Shown: positions 19,823 to 28,867, counted from the first letter of the stretch. The stretch is 64,000 nucleotides of DNA from Methyloversatilis sp. (GCA_016791045.1 JAEUNO010000031.1:1-64000), one strand, 5' to 3'. Made by a program: numbers and translations. The notes: a model not told the origin generated them from the letters alone.

Positions 19823-21205
19823 ATGCTTGATCGCATCGGCAAATACAGGGTTATCCGGGAAATCGGCAAGGGTGCGACCGCCACCGTATACCTATGCAAG
19901 GCTGATGACATCGAAGAGCTGGTCGCCGTGAAGCTGGTCGATTTCGGCGACAAGAACCGCGATCAGGGCAAATGGTCGCGCCGCATGCGCAAGCTGTTCC
20001 TGACCGAGGCGGCGATCGCCGCCAAGCTCAACCACCCGAACATCATCCGCATCTTCGACGCCCAGGTGGAAGAGGGGCGCGCCTATCTGGTGATGGAGTA
20101 CATCGAGGGCGAAGCACTCGATCACTACTGCGAATTCAACAAGATGCTGCCGCTGCCACGCGCCGTCAGCATCGTGTTCAAGTGCTGCATGGCGCTCGAC
20201 TACGCGTTCAAGCAGGGGGTCGTGCACCGCGACATCAAGCCGGCCAACATCCTGATCGGCGCCAATGACCTCGTGAAGGTGACGGATTTCGGACTGGCGC
20301 TGAATGTCGCGAAGGAAAACGACAAGGATTCGACCTTCATCATGGGCGTGGGCTCGCCGGCCTACATGAGCCCGGAGCAGGTGAAGGGCTATCCGCTGAA
20401 CCAGAAAACCGATCTGTATTCGCTCGGCGTGGTGCTGTTCCACCTGCTGACCGGCCGGCTGCCGTTCCGCGCCAAGCATCCCGCCCAGCTCATCTACAAG
20501 ATCATCAATGCCGATCCGCCGTCCGCATCGCAGCTGAATCCGGAAGTACCGGAAGGCATGGACCGGGTGATCCGCAAGGCGCTCGAGAAGGATCTGTATT
20601 CGCGCTACAAGAACGGTGCCGAGTTCGCGAAGGATCTGTCGTCGGTGCGCTTCAAGCTGCTCGACGACAGCTATGTGCCGCCGGATACCACCCGGTTCAC
20701 CATCCTGCGCAAGATGGCCTTCTTCACCGAATTCGACGATGTCGAGGTATGGGAGGTGCTGCGCTTCTCGGGCTGGCGCCAGTTTGCCGAGAATGCGGTG
20801 ATGATGCGTGAAGGCGATACGGACAACCGCTTCGGCCTCATCGTGTCGGGACAGGCCCAGGTCAGCGTCGGCGGTCGTCTGCTGGCCGAACTGGGTATCG
20901 GCGACGTGGTCGGCGAGATGGGCTACCTCGATCCCAAGCATGTCAGCCGGTCGGCCACGGTGATCGCCACCACCCAGATCACCTTCCTCGAAATCAACCC
21001 GTCCGCCCTGACGCTCGCGTCCGAAGAGTGTCTCGAACACTTCCGCGCCCAGCTGATCAGCACCATTGTGCAGCGTCTGGTGCGTGCCAACGCGGCGCTC
21101 GCCGCCCAGGGCGAGGAAGTCATGCTGCCGACCGAATCCGGTTTCTGCGTGGCAGGCGTCGGGCTCGATCTCGAACTGGCGCCCGATCCGCCGCTTCGTC
21201 GCTGA
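19823..21205 (+). CDS. Ser/Thr protein kinase fused to cyclic-nucleotide-binding domain
   Basis: 460 residues. The Hanks-type kinase (about 8-280) has all key residues: glycine loop GKGATATV (16-23), Lys37, HRD Asp137 (VVHRDIKPAN), DFG Asp155, and SPAYMSPEQ in place of APE. A cNMP-binding domain follows at about 298-425. Its phosphate cassette GEMGYLDPKHVSRSATV keeps the Glu (365) and Arg (376) that bind the cyclic nucleotide phosphate, so ligand binding is plausible. No membrane segment is seen. The order kinase then cNMP domain is the reverse of eukaryotic PKG. The substrate is unknown. It is divergent from grpE, and an AP2-domain gene follows 150 bases on. Confidence 0.92.
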   Translation: MLDRIGKYRVIREIGKGATATVYLCKADDIEELVAVKLVDFGDKNRDQGKWSRRMRKLFLTEAAIAAKLNHPNIIRIFDAQVEEGRAYLVMEYIEGEALDHYCEFNKMLPLPRAVSIVFKCCMALDYAFKQGVVHRDIKPANILIGANDLVKVTDFGLALNVAKENDKDSTFIMGVGSPAYMSPEQVKGYPLNQKTDLYSLGVVLFHLLTGRLPFRAKHPAQLIYKIINADPPSASQLNPEVPEGMDRVIRKALEKDLYSRYKNGAEFAKDLSSVRFKLLDDSYVPPDTTRFTILRKMAFFTEFDDVEVWEVLRFSGWRQFAENAVMMREGDTDNRFGLIVSGQAQVSVGGRLLAELGIGDVVGEMGYLDPKHVSRSATVIATTQITFLEINPSALTLASEECLEHFRAQLISTIVQRLVRANAALAAQGEEVMLPTESGFCVAGVGLDLELAPDPPLRR

Positions 21206-21279
21206 AAGATGCGCCTTCGAGGTCCGGAACGACTGCACATCCCGTCTGTTTCATCGTGAAACGCAGCCGCTCAGGCCGC

Positions 21280-21306
21280 TAAAGTTTCGATCCTGCAGGC
21301 CGAAAC
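21280..21306 (+). promoter_or_regulatory. Sigma-28 (FliA) promoter of the AP2-domain gene
   Basis: TAAAGTTT (21280-21287), 11 bases, GCCGAAAC (21299-21306). Against TAAAGTTT-N11-GCCGATAA the -35 is perfect and the -10 matches 6 of 8, better than the flagellin promoter in this window. Transcription would start near 21313. That leaves a leader of about 45 bases to the TTG at 21358 and makes the ATG at 21316 too close to use. An inverted repeat (AGTTTCG/CGAAACT) overlaps the motif. Confidence 0.7.
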
Positions 21307-21357
21307 TCTCCTCACATGCACCCGGCCAACCCGGTGCTGATCGGAAGGAGACCGACC

Positions 21358-21891
21358 TTGAGCCGCAATTCAGTTTATGGCATCAGCCGCGTGGATAACG
21401 AAGCCAGCCGGACGCACGGCTGGCTGGTGACTATCCAGCGACGCGGCGTGATACACCGCAAGCACTTCAGCGATGGCGTGTTTGGCGGCAAGCAGAAGGC
21501 GTTCACTGCCGCCAAGCAGTTCCGCGACGACATCATTGCGAAGTTTCCGCCGTTTTCGCTGCGCGAGTATTCGAGCATCGTCAAGAAGAACAACCGCTCC
21601 GGTGTTGTCGGGGTGTGCCGCTACTGTGCGTCGGAAACGCGCGACATGCCGGAAGAGAAACAGCGCTGGTTCTGGGTGGCGTCATGGCCACTGCCGTCGG
21701 GCCGGCGCAAGCGGGTGAAGTTCTCGGTCAACAAGTACGGCGAGGAAGGCGCGTTCAAGATGGCACTGAAGGCGCGCAAGGATGCGCTGAAGAAGCTCGA
21801 CGGCCAGTTCGATCCCGGTGCATCGCGCCGCGGTCGCCCGCGCCGTGCCAAGAACGACGAAACACCGGTGGCCGAAGCACGCGCTGCGTGA
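21358..21891 (+). CDS. Tandem AP2-domain DNA-binding protein
   Basis: 177 residues from a TTG start, which is preceded by GGAAGGAG at ideal spacing; the upstream ATG (21316) has no ribosome-binding site. Two AP2-like modules are seen. The first is at about 4-60 (YGISRV ... GWLVTIQRRG ... KHFSD ... AFTAAKQFRDDI). The second is at about 79-147 (SGVVGVCRY ... FWVASW ... KFSVNKYGEEGAFKMALKARK). A basic AT-hook-like segment, RRGRPRR (157-163), precedes an acidic tail. Bacterial AP2 domains are usually attached to homing or mobile endonucleases; here no nuclease domain is present. The expected role is DNA binding. The upstream FliA-type promoter suggests co-expression with flagella. No symbol is known to me. 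Confidence 0.82.
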   Translation: MSRNSVYGISRVDNEASRTHGWLVTIQRRGVIHRKHFSDGVFGGKQKAFTAAKQFRDDIIAKFPPFSLREYSSIVKKNNRSGVVGVCRYCASETRDMPEEKQRWFWVASWPLPSGRRKRVKFSVNKYGEEGAFKMALKARKDALKKLDGQFDPGASRRGRPRRAKNDETPVAEARAA

Positions 21892-21907
21892 CATCCGGTC
21901 AGGGCAT

Positions 21908-21937
21908 GAAAAAGGCGACCTCCGGGTCGCCTTTTTC
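21908..21937. terminator. Bidirectional terminator between AP2 gene and hemH
   Basis: GGCGACC pairs with GGTCGCC around a 4-base loop, with an A-run before and a T-run after. It serves the plus-strand AP2 gene and the minus-strand hemH gene. Confidence 0.9.
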
Positions 21938-21963
21938 TTGGTCGCGAGCCAGCCGTCGCGCCG

Positions 21964-23061
21964 CTATTTCGGCGCCCCGAAGGCCTTCGCACGTTCGGCC
22001 TGCAGCACCTGCTGATCGGCCACCGGGCTCGCCTCGTCCCACCAGTGACCCAGCTCGCGTCGAACGATGCGGCCCAGGGCGTCGATCCAGTCGGCGCGCT
22101 CGTTCAGGCAGGCGATGTACTGGAAGGTCTTGCCGCCCTTGCCGATGAAGGCGTCGCGGTTTTCCACCGCGATCTCCTCCAGCGTTTCCAGGCAGTCGGC
22201 GACGAAACCCGGGCAGATCACATCGACGCTCTGCAGGCCTTCCGCGGCGAGCTTCTCAAGCGTGGGCTGGGTGTAGGGTTCGAGCCAGCGTGCCTTGCCG
22301 AAGCGCGACTGGAAGGTGACCAGATACTGATCCTTCGCCAGACCGAGCGCCTCGGCCAGCAGGCGGCCTGTCTTGTGGCACTCGCAATGGTAGGGGTCGC
22401 CCTGTTCCAGATGGAAGTGCGGCACGCCGTGGAAGGACATGACCAGCTTGTCCGCGCGGCCATTCTTCGCCCAGTGTTCGCGCACGCTGGCCGCGAGCGC
22501 GCCTATGTAGCCGGTGTCTGCCGCGAAGGCACGCAGATAGCGCAGTTCCGGCAGGTTGCGCCAGCGCAGCAGGGTCTGCGCCAGTTCGTCGATCATCGAG
22601 CCGGTCGTGCTCGACGCCGCCTGCGGGTACATCGGCAGCATCAGGATGCGCGTGCAGCCGTCCATCTTCATCTGCTGCAGCATGTCGCCGATGGCCGGAC
22701 TGCCGTAGCGCATGGCAAATCGCACATCGATGTCGGGCTGACCTTCGGCAATCATCCAGCCGCGCAGCAGTTTGGCCTGGCGTTCGGTATGCACGCGCAG
22801 CGGCGACCCTTCATCGGTCCACACCGAGGCGTACTTTTCGGCGGACTGTTTCGGCCGCACGTTCAGGATGATGACGTTCAGGATGAACCACCACACGGCC
22901 TTCGGAATCTCGACCACGCGGTCGTCCGACAGGAACTGCTTGAGGTAGCGCCGCAGCGACGGGGCGTCCGGCTTGTCCGGTGTGCCGAGGTTCACCAGCA
23001 ATACGCCGGTGCGCGCGGGCTGGCCATGGGTGTAGGACGGTTCGGCGTTGAATCGTGACAT
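21964..23061 (-). CDS. hemH: Ferrochelatase
   Basis: Inserts Fe(II) into protoporphyrin IX, the last step of haem synthesis. 365 residues from MSRFNAEPSYTHG (ATG at 23061). The frame is open 36 codons further but reads as low-complexity shadow sequence. Family motifs: TGVLLVNLGTPD at the N-terminus, the catalytic His in SFHGVPHFH, and the catalytic Glu region CPGFVADCLETLEEI. It lies 58 bases after hrcA on the same strand and ends at a terminator. Confidence 0.96.
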   Translation of the reverse strand: MSRFNAEPSYTHGQPARTGVLLVNLGTPDKPDAPSLRRYLKQFLSDDRVVEIPKAVWWFILNVIILNVRPKQSAEKYASVWTDEGSPLRVHTERQAKLLRGWMIAEGQPDIDVRFAMRYGSPAIGDMLQQMKMDGCTRILMLPMYPQAASSTTGSMIDELAQTLLRWRNLPELRYLRAFAADTGYIGALAASVREHWAKNGRADKLVMSFHGVPHFHLEQGDPYHCECHKTGRLLAEALGLAKDQYLVTFQSRFGKARWLEPYTQPTLEKLAAEGLQSVDVICPGFVADCLETLEEIAVENRDAFIGKGGKTFQYIACLNERADWIDALGRIVRRELGHWWDEASPVADQQVLQAERAKAFGAPK

Positions 23062-23119
23062 GGGCTCGTTGGAGTTGCGGTGCGCGCATCCATGGCGCGC
23101 CCGGTTCGGGTGGTTCGGG

Positions 23120-24139
23120 TCAGGTCTGGCTGAGCGCGCTCGAAAGCAGCTTGGCGGTGACGTCGACAATCGGAATGACGCGCTCGTACGCCATGCGGGT
23201 CGGGCCGATCACGCCGACGCTGCCGACGACCTGCCCCTGAATTTCGTAGGGCGCCGTGACCACGCTGCATTCATCCAGCGGTGCCAGGCCGGATTCGCCG
23301 CCGATGAACAGCTGCACGCCTTCTGCCTGCTGCGACAGATCGAGCAGGCTGGCCAGTTGGGTGCGCTGGTCGAACAGTGAAAAAAGCTCGCGCAGACGGG
23401 ACATGTTCGACGCCAGATCATCCACCGCCAGCAGATTGCGCTCGCCGGAAATGACGTACTGACCCTTGTCGCCGGAAAATGCCTCGTTGCCTGCCTGCAG
23501 CGCGGCCGCCATCAGCGACGTCAGATCGCCATGCAGCTTCTTCAGTTCCGCCTGCAGCCGGCCGCGGATTTCCTCGAAATCGAACCCGACGTAGTTCTGG
23601 TTCAGGAAATTGGCAGCGCTGACCAGTTCCGCCGGGGAGAAATTGCGCTCCGTCAGCAGGATGCGGTTCTGCACCTCGCCCTGATCGGTCACGATGATGA
23701 GCAGGATGCGCTTGTCGGACAGGCTGAGGAATTCGATCTGGCGGATGCGCACCATCTGGCGCCGCGGCGCCACCACGATGCCGGCGAAATGGGTCAGCTG
23801 CGACAGCAGTTGCGAGGCCTGACCGACCAGCACGCGCGGGTCCGCCGGGCGCAGTTCTCCCTTCAGTTCGCTGATCTGGCCCGGCTCCAGTGGCTGGACC
23901 GACAGCAGGCTGTCGACGAAGAACCGGTAGCCACGCGGCGTCGGAACGCGTCCGGCCGAGGTGTGCGGGCTGGTGATGAATCCCAGCTCCTCCAGATCCG
24001 ACATCACGTTGCGTATCGTGGCGGGCGACAGGTCCAGCCCCGAATACTTCGAGAGCGTGCGGGAACCGACCGGCTGACCGTCGGCGATGTAGCGTTCGAC
24101 CAGGGTTTTGAGCAGCAGTCTGGAGCGGTCTTCGAGCAT
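23120..24139 (-). CDS. hrcA: Heat-inducible repressor HrcA
   Basis: Repressor that binds CIRCE operators and depends on GroEL. 339 residues. The N-terminal winged helix (1-75) contains the family motif [30 protein letters not shown]. The central and C-terminal HrcA domain ends with [25 protein letters not shown]. It is followed by hemH. I find no CIRCE repeat (TTAGCACTC-N9-GAGTGCTAA) in the window, so its targets, probably groESL, lie elsewhere. Confidence 0.96.
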   Translation of the reverse strand: MLEDRSRLLLKTLVERYIADGQPVGSRTLSKYSGLDLSPATIRNVMSDLEELGFITSPHTSAGRVPTPRGYRFFVDSLLSVQPLEPGQISELKGELRPADPRVLVGQASQLLSQLTHFAGIVVAPRRQMVRIRQIEFLSLSDKRILLIIVTDQGEVQNRILLTERNFSPAELVSAANFLNQNYVGFDFEEIRGRLQAELKKLHGDLTSLMAAALQAGNEAFSGDKGQYVISGERNLLAVDDLASNMSRLRELFSLFDQRTQLASLLDLSQQAEGVQLFIGGESGLAPLDECSVVTAPYEIQGQVVGSVGVIGPTRMAYERVIPIVDVTAKLLSSALSQT

Positions 24140-24200
24140 GACTTCGCGGTTTGGGTACGCTTCCGGCTTCAGATTCTAGAACAGCGCCACGGGTGCGACG

Positions 24201-24223
24201 GTGTCAGGGCCGGATATTGACAC
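24201..24223. promoter_or_regulatory. Inverted repeat between hrcA and nadK
   Basis: GTGTCA, 11 bases, TGACAC, in the divergent gap between the two genes. It has the form of a dimeric operator but matches no site I know. TTGACA within it (24217-24222) lacks a partner -10. Confidence 0.3.
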
Positions 24224-24283
24224 AGGCCGGCCCGCTCTCGTCGGCTTCACGGTCGATCGCAGGCTTTGTGGTTTAATTCGGCG

Positions 24284-25174
24284 ATGGATAAAACCCCACC
24301 GTCGTTCGGCTGCGTCGCCCTGATTGGCAAGTACCAGAGCGCGGAAGTGGGCGAATCGATGCGCACGCTCGCGCACTGGCTGCGCGACTCCGGTCGCGAG
24401 GTCCTGATCGAGCACGATTCGGCGGATGCCTTGTCCGGCAACGATTTTGAGACGGCCGTTTTCGACGAGATCGGCCGCCGCGCCGGACTGGCGGTGGTGA
24501 TCGGCGGCGATGGCTCGTTGATCAGTGCGGCCCGCAAGCTGGCGCCGCATGATGTGCCGCTGGTCGGCGTCAACCAGGGACGACTGGGTTTTCTGACCGA
24601 TGTCGCCCGTTCCAACATGCTGTCGGCGATGGACGCCCTGATGGCCGGGCAATTCACCCGCGAGCGACGCGCGCTGTTGCAGGCGGGCGTGCTGCGCGAC
24701 GGTGAATCGGTTTTTTCCGCGCTGGCGCTGAATGATGTCGTGCTGTCCAAGGGTGACCTGGGTCGCATGATCGAGTTCGAAGTCCGGGTGGACGACGAAT
24801 TCGTATATAGCCAGCGGTCCGACGGGCTGATCGTGTCCACGCCGACCGGCTCCACGGCGTATTCGCTGTCGGCCAACGGTCCCATCGTGCATCCGTCGCT
24901 CGGCAGCATGCTCATCGTTCCGTTGTGTCCGCATGCATTGTCGTCGCGCCCGATTGCGCTGAGCGACAGTTCGGTACTCGATGTCCGGCTGTTCCTGCGG
25001 CATGACGCGCGTGCCCATTTCGACGGCCAGGAACATGTGAATCTGCAGGGCGGCGACTGCCTGCGCATCGAGCGCTCGCCGTATTGCGTGACGCTGATGC
25101 ATCCGCCCGGCTACAGCTACTTCGCCATGCTGCGCGAAAAGCTCCGCTGGAGTGAAGCGCCGAAAGAGGCCTGA
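24284..25174 (+). CDS. nadK: NAD kinase
   Basis: Phosphorylates NAD to NADP. 296 residues from ATG 24284; an in-frame upstream GTG at 24266 is less likely. Motifs: GGDG (74-77 in VVIGGDGSLI), the NE/D segment LNDVVLSKG, and the Gly-rich STPTGSTAYSLSANGPI (about 182-198). Followed after 54 bases by recN, a common beta/gammaproteobacterial order. Confidence 0.96.
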   Translation: MDKTPPSFGCVALIGKYQSAEVGESMRTLAHWLRDSGREVLIEHDSADALSGNDFETAVFDEIGRRAGLAVVIGGDGSLISAARKLAPHDVPLVGVNQGRLGFLTDVARSNMLSAMDALMAGQFTRERRALLQAGVLRDGESVFSALALNDVVLSKGDLGRMIEFEVRVDDEFVYSQRSDGLIVSTPTGSTAYSLSANGPIVHPSLGSMLIVPLCPHALSSRPIALSDSSVLDVRLFLRHDARAHFDGQEHVNLQGGDCLRIERSPYCVTLMHPPGYSYFAMLREKLRWSEAPKEA

Positions 25175-25228
25175 GCCATTCCCGTTCCGCCCGATCTTCA
25201 CCATCGATCCGACTCCTGACCGCGCTGC

Positions 25229-26896
25229 ATGCTCGAACGCCTCTTCATCCGCGATTTCATCCTTGTTGACCAGCTCGAACTCGACTTTTCGGCCGGTTTC
25301 GGCGCCCTGACAGGCGAAACCGGCGCCGGCAAGTCGATCCTCGTGGATGCGCTCGGCCTGCTGCTCGGCGCGCGCGCCGACGCGTCGGTCGTTCGACTCG
25401 GCCGCGAGCGCGCGGAGCTGTCGGCCGAATTCATGCTGGCGCCGGACAGTCCGGCGCGCGACTGGCTGGCTGCGCAGGATTTCGAATGCGATGGCGACCG
25501 GGTCATCGTGCGACGGGTGATCGACAGCGGCAGCCGGTCGCGTGCATGGATAGGCGGTGTGCCGGCCGGCATCGCCCAGCTGCGCGAGCTGGGAGGGCTG
25601 CTGGTCGATATCCACGGCCAGCATGCGCACCAGGCCCTGATGCGCGAATCGGCGCAGCGTGAGCTGTTCGACCAGCACGCCGGCCTGCACGCCCAGGTCA
25701 CCGAGGTCACGAAGCTGTATCGCGAATGGCAGGCGCGCGAGCAGGGGCTGCTGCGCGCCGTGCAGGACAGTGACGCGGCCCTGCGCGAGCGTGAACGCCT
25801 GCAGTGGCGGGTCGAGGAACTCACCGCACTGGCGTTCGAACCCGCCGCGTGGGCGACGCTGCAACAGGAACACAGCCGGCTGGCGCATGTCACGCAACTG
25901 CTCGAAGGCAGCGCCGAGGCGCTCGCGTTGCTGGAGGACGGCGAGGTCGCGCTGGATGCGCAGCTCGCCCACATCGCTGCCGTGCTCGGCCGCCTGCAGG
26001 GGTTCGATGCGGCGCTGGGCGAATGCTGCAGCCTGATCGATTCGGCGTCGGCCCAGGTCGGCGAAGCCGCGCGCGCGCTGCGCGCCTACGCACATCGACT
26101 CGATGCGGATCCGGCTGCGCTGGCGCGTGCCGACGATCGCATTGCCGCAGTGCTCGGCGCCTCCCGCAAGTATCGCTGCGAGCCGGACGACCTGCCGGCG
26201 CTTCTGGCCGACAGCCAGTCGCAGCTCGACCAGCTGACCGCCGACGCGGATCCGGCACGCCTCGAGCAGGCGCGCGACGCAGCGCGCACGGCCTGTGTGC
26301 AGGCGGCGACACGGCTGTCGGCGGCGCGCAAGCCGGTGGCCGAGCGCCTGTCGGCCGAGGTGACCGCAGCCATGGCCGAACTGGCGATGCAGGGGGGGCG
26401 TTTCGAAGTTGCACTTCATCCGCTGGCCGAACCGTCAGCCACCGGACTGGAAGAGATCGAGTTCCGTGTGTCTGCCAATCCCGGACAACCCCTGGCACCG
26501 CTGGCGAAAGTCGCGTCGGGCGGCGAACTGTCGCGCATCGGACTGGCGATACAGGTGATCGCCAGCGCTCGCAGCGGAACGCCGACGCTGGTATTCGACG
26601 AAGTGGACGTGGGCATCGGCGGCCGGGTGGCCGAAGTGGTGGGGCGTCAGCTGGCGCGGCTGGGCAAGGCGCGCCAGGTGCTGTGCGTCACCCATCTGCC
26701 TCAGGTCGCCGCACGCGCCGACTGGCAGTGGTCCATCGCCAAGCGCAGCCTGGCGGGGCAGACGGTCAGCGCGGTGAACGCGCTCGATGACGCGGCAAGG
26801 ATCGAGGAAATCGCACGCATGCTGGGCGGCGAGGTCATCACCGACACCACGCGGGCACACGCGAAGGAAATGCTGGGCGAGCGCCCGGCGAACTGA
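25229..26896 (+). CDS. recN: DNA repair protein RecN
   Basis: SMC-like ATPase for double-strand break repair. 555 residues: Walker A GETGAGKS (29-36), long coiled-coil arms (about 160-350) rich in Ala/Arg/Glu, and the C-terminal signature and Walker B (KVASGGELSRIGLAIQV, TLVFDEVDVGIGG). I see no LexA box (CTGT-N8-ACAG) in the 54 bases before it. Its TGA stop directly abuts the stop of the convergent fur gene. Confidence 0.97.
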   Translation: MLERLFIRDFILVDQLELDFSAGFGALTGETGAGKSILVDALGLLLGARADASVVRLGRERAELSAEFMLAPDSPARDWLAAQDFECDGDRVIVRRVIDSGSRSRAWIGGVPAGIAQLRELGGLLVDIHGQHAHQALMRESAQRELFDQHAGLHAQVTEVTKLYREWQAREQGLLRAVQDSDAALRERERLQWRVEELTALAFEPAAWATLQQEHSRLAHVTQLLEGSAEALALLEDGEVALDAQLAHIAAVLGRLQGFDAALGECCSLIDSASAQVGEAARALRAYAHRLDADPAALARADDRIAAVLGASRKYRCEPDDLPALLADSQSQLDQLTADADPARLEQARDAARTACVQAATRLSAARKPVAERLSAEVTAAMAELAMQGGRFEVALHPLAEPSATGLEEIEFRVSANPGQPLAPLAKVASGGELSRIGLAIQVIASARSGTPTLVFDEVDVGIGGRVAEVVGRQLARLGKARQVLCVTHLPQVAARADWQWSIAKRSLAGQTVSAVNALDDAARIEEIARMLGGEVITDTTRAHAKEMLGERPAN

Positions 26897-27361
26897 TCAA
26901 CCCGGTTCGGATCGGCCGGGTTCGCGCTGCGGCTTCTTCTTGTTCGGGCAGGCTTCTGTCGTGCAATTGGCGAAAATCGTCAGTGCGTGGTCGTGCACCG
27001 CGAAGCCGTGATCCTTGGCGACCTTGATCTGGCGGCGCTCGATTTCCGCATCGTAGAACTCTTCCACCTTGCCGCACTGGATGCAGACGAGGTGGTCGTG
27101 GTGGTGCCCCTCGTTCAGCTCGAACATCGCCTTGCCGGATTCGAAGAAGTGGCGTTCCAGCAGACCGGCATGCTCGAACTGGGTCAGCACCCGGTAAACG
27201 GTGGCTAGACCAATGTCCATGTCTTCCTGCAGCAGCGCCTTGTAGACGTCTTCCGCGCTCATGTGACGCACATCCGCGCGCTGGAACAGCTCGAGGATCT
27301 TCAGTCGCGGCAGGGTGGCTTTCAGGCCGATGTTCTTCAGGTTGTGCGAGTTTGCGCTCAT
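26897..27361 (-). CDS. fur: Ferric uptake regulator Fur
   Basis: Iron-responsive repressor of 154 residues. The DNA-binding winged helix is at 10-83 ([30 protein letters not shown]). The metal sites are H86-H88/D89/H90 (HHHDH), C93-x2-C96, and a second pair C133/C138 ([12 protein letters not shown]). The start at 27361 is preferred to one eight codons upstream, because it fits the family N-terminus. It is divergent from bamE, an arrangement widespread in beta- and gammaproteobacteria. Confidence 0.96.
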   Translation of the reverse strand: MSANSHNLKNIGLKATLPRLKILELFQRADVRHMSAEDVYKALLQEDMDIGLATVYRVLTQFEHAGLLERHFFESGKAMFELNEGHHHDHLVCIQCGKVEEFYDAEIERRQIKVAKDHGFAVHDHALTIFANCTTEACPNKKKPQREPGRSEPG

Positions 27362-27369
27362 GGGCAAGG

Positions 27370-27397
27370 CTGACGGCAATATCAAGGTCGCTATAAT
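27370..27397 (+). promoter_or_regulatory. Sigma-70 promoter of bamE
   Basis: CTGACG (27370-27375), 16 bases, TATAAT (27392-27397). The -10 is perfect and the -35 matches TTGACA at 4 of 6. The TATA stretch is nearly symmetrical (CTATAATATAG), so it may also serve fur on the other strand. Confidence 0.6.
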
Positions 27398-27476
27398 ATA
27401 GACTTTCGTCTCCCGTCCGGCGTCGTGCCGTGAGCGGGTCGACCTGCCCGAAGCCCTAACCGAGTCCCGTCCAGCG

Positions 27477-27923
27477 ATGTCCTTCGCCCCCGTGGTAGTT
27501 GTCCGCTACGCTCTTGCCGCTCTGATTCCGGTGCTCGCGGGATGCACCAATGTGCCGTCGGCGCTCGACGTGACCAATCGTCTGAACCCGTTCCGCATCG
27601 ATATCCGCCAGGGCAACCTGGTGACCCAGGAAATGGCTTTCCAGCTCAAGCCCGGCATGTCGCGCGATCAGGTGCGTTTCGTGCTCGGCTCACCGATGCT
27701 GGCCGACGTGTTCCATCCGGACCGCTGGGACTACCTGTATTACTTCAAGCCGGGCAACAAGCCGGAAGATACCCAGCAGCGCCGCCTGATCGTCTATTTC
27801 GAGAATGACAAGCTGGTCAGCCTCGGTGGCGACGTGGTGGGCGCTGAAGAGGCCGAGCTGAATCAGCCCGAGGCCCCGCGTACCCGTACGATAGATCTGG
27901 GCGAGGTCATCGCGCCGAAGTGA
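27477..27923 (+). CDS. bamE: Outer membrane assembly lipoprotein BamE
   Basis: Small lipoprotein of the BAM complex that inserts beta-barrel proteins into the outer membrane. 148 residues. The lipobox LAGC gives lipidated Cys23. The SmpA/OmlA domain covers about 40-115 ([32 protein letters not shown]). It has a Pro/Thr-rich C-terminal tail longer than the enteric form. It is divergent from fur and followed by dapB. Confidence 0.95.
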   Translation: MSFAPVVVVRYALAALIPVLAGCTNVPSALDVTNRLNPFRIDIRQGNLVTQEMAFQLKPGMSRDQVRFVLGSPMLADVFHPDRWDYLYYFKPGNKPEDTQQRRLIVYFENDKLVSLGGDVVGAEEAELNQPEAPRTRTIDLGEVIAPK

Positions 27924-27968
27924 CCCGACGCGAGGTCATCGCGGCACATTCACGTTTGAAAGGATTCC

Positions 27969-28775
27969 ATGTCACCGATGCGCATAGCGATCGCCGGGGC
28001 GTCCGGCCGCATGGGCCGCATGCTGATCGAAGCCACGTCGCGCGATCAAGACGCCCGGCTGGTCGCTGCCCTTGACCGCCCTGATGCGCCCGCCATCGGC
28101 GAAGACGCGGCCGCCTTTCTGGGCAGCCCGGCCGGCGTGCCGATCAGCAGCGATGTCGATGCCGCGCTGGCCGGTGCCGACTTCCTGATCGATTTCACCC
28201 GTCCGGAAGCCACGCTGGCCCACCTTGAAGTCTGCCGGCGCCACAACGTGAAGATGATCATCGGCACGACCGGCTTCAGCGAAGCGCAGCGTGCCCGGCT
28301 GCTCGAGGCATCGCGCGAGATCGCCATCGTGTTCGCGCCGAACATGGCGGTTGGCGTGAATGCGGTGTTCCGGCTGCTCGATGTCGCCGCGCGCATCCTG
28401 AACAGCGGCTACGACGTCGAAGTGATCGAGGCGCATCACCGCATGAAAGTCGATGCGCCGTCCGGCACCGCGCTGCGCATGGGCGAAGTGGTGGCCGACG
28501 CGCTCGGTCGCTCGCTCGCCGACTGTGCGATCTACGGACGCGAAGGACACACCGGCGAGCGGCAGGACACGACCATCGGTTTTTCCACGATACGCGGCGG
28601 CGACATCGTCGGTGACCACACCGTGCTGTTCGCGGGGCTTGGCGAGCGCATCGAGATCACCCACAAGTCGGCCAGCCGCATGCCTTACGCGCTGGGCAGC
28701 CTGCGCGCCGCACGCTGGCTGGTCAGCCGCGAAAGCGGTCTGTACGACATGCAGGACGTGCTCGGTCTGCGCTGA
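27969..28775 (+). CDS. dapB: 4-hydroxy-tetrahydrodipicolinate reductase
   Basis: Reduces HTPA to tetrahydrodipicolinate with NAD(P)H in lysine and meso-diaminopimelate synthesis. 268 residues: a Rossmann GASGRMG (10-16), catalytic His156/His157 and Lys160 in [15 protein letters not shown], and the C-terminal substrate domain. AGGA stands 6 bases before ATG 27969; Met4 is a possible alternative start. It lies 45 bases after bamE and is probably co-transcribed. Confidence 0.96.
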   Translation: MSPMRIAIAGASGRMGRMLIEATSRDQDARLVAALDRPDAPAIGEDAAAFLGSPAGVPISSDVDAALAGADFLIDFTRPEATLAHLEVCRRHNVKMIIGTTGFSEAQRARLLEASREIAIVFAPNMAVGVNAVFRLLDVAARILNSGYDVEVIEAHHRMKVDAPSGTALRMGEVVADALGRSLADCAIYGREGHTGERQDTTIGFSTIRGGDIVGDHTVLFAGLGERIEITHKSASRMPYALGSLRAARWLVSRESGLYDMQDVLGLR

Positions 28776-28867
28776 GTGGCGGGCAGCGCGCGGGCCTGTG
28801 CGTCGGTTCTTCAGCCCGCCGTTGAACGGCCGTTAATTCGACAGGTCCCATACGCCCCCGGATTTCC

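Noticed and set aside
21316-21357. ATG start for the AP2 protein
   Set aside because: There is no ribosome-binding site, and it lies about three bases after the predicted transcription start. The TTG at 21358 has an ideal Shine-Dalgarno.
24217-24245. Sigma-70 promoter for nadK starting at TTGACA
   Set aside because: The -35 is perfect, but no acceptable -10 stands 16-18 bases downstream.
25175-25228. LexA box before recN
   Set aside because: No CTGT-N8-ACAG or close variant is present in the gap.
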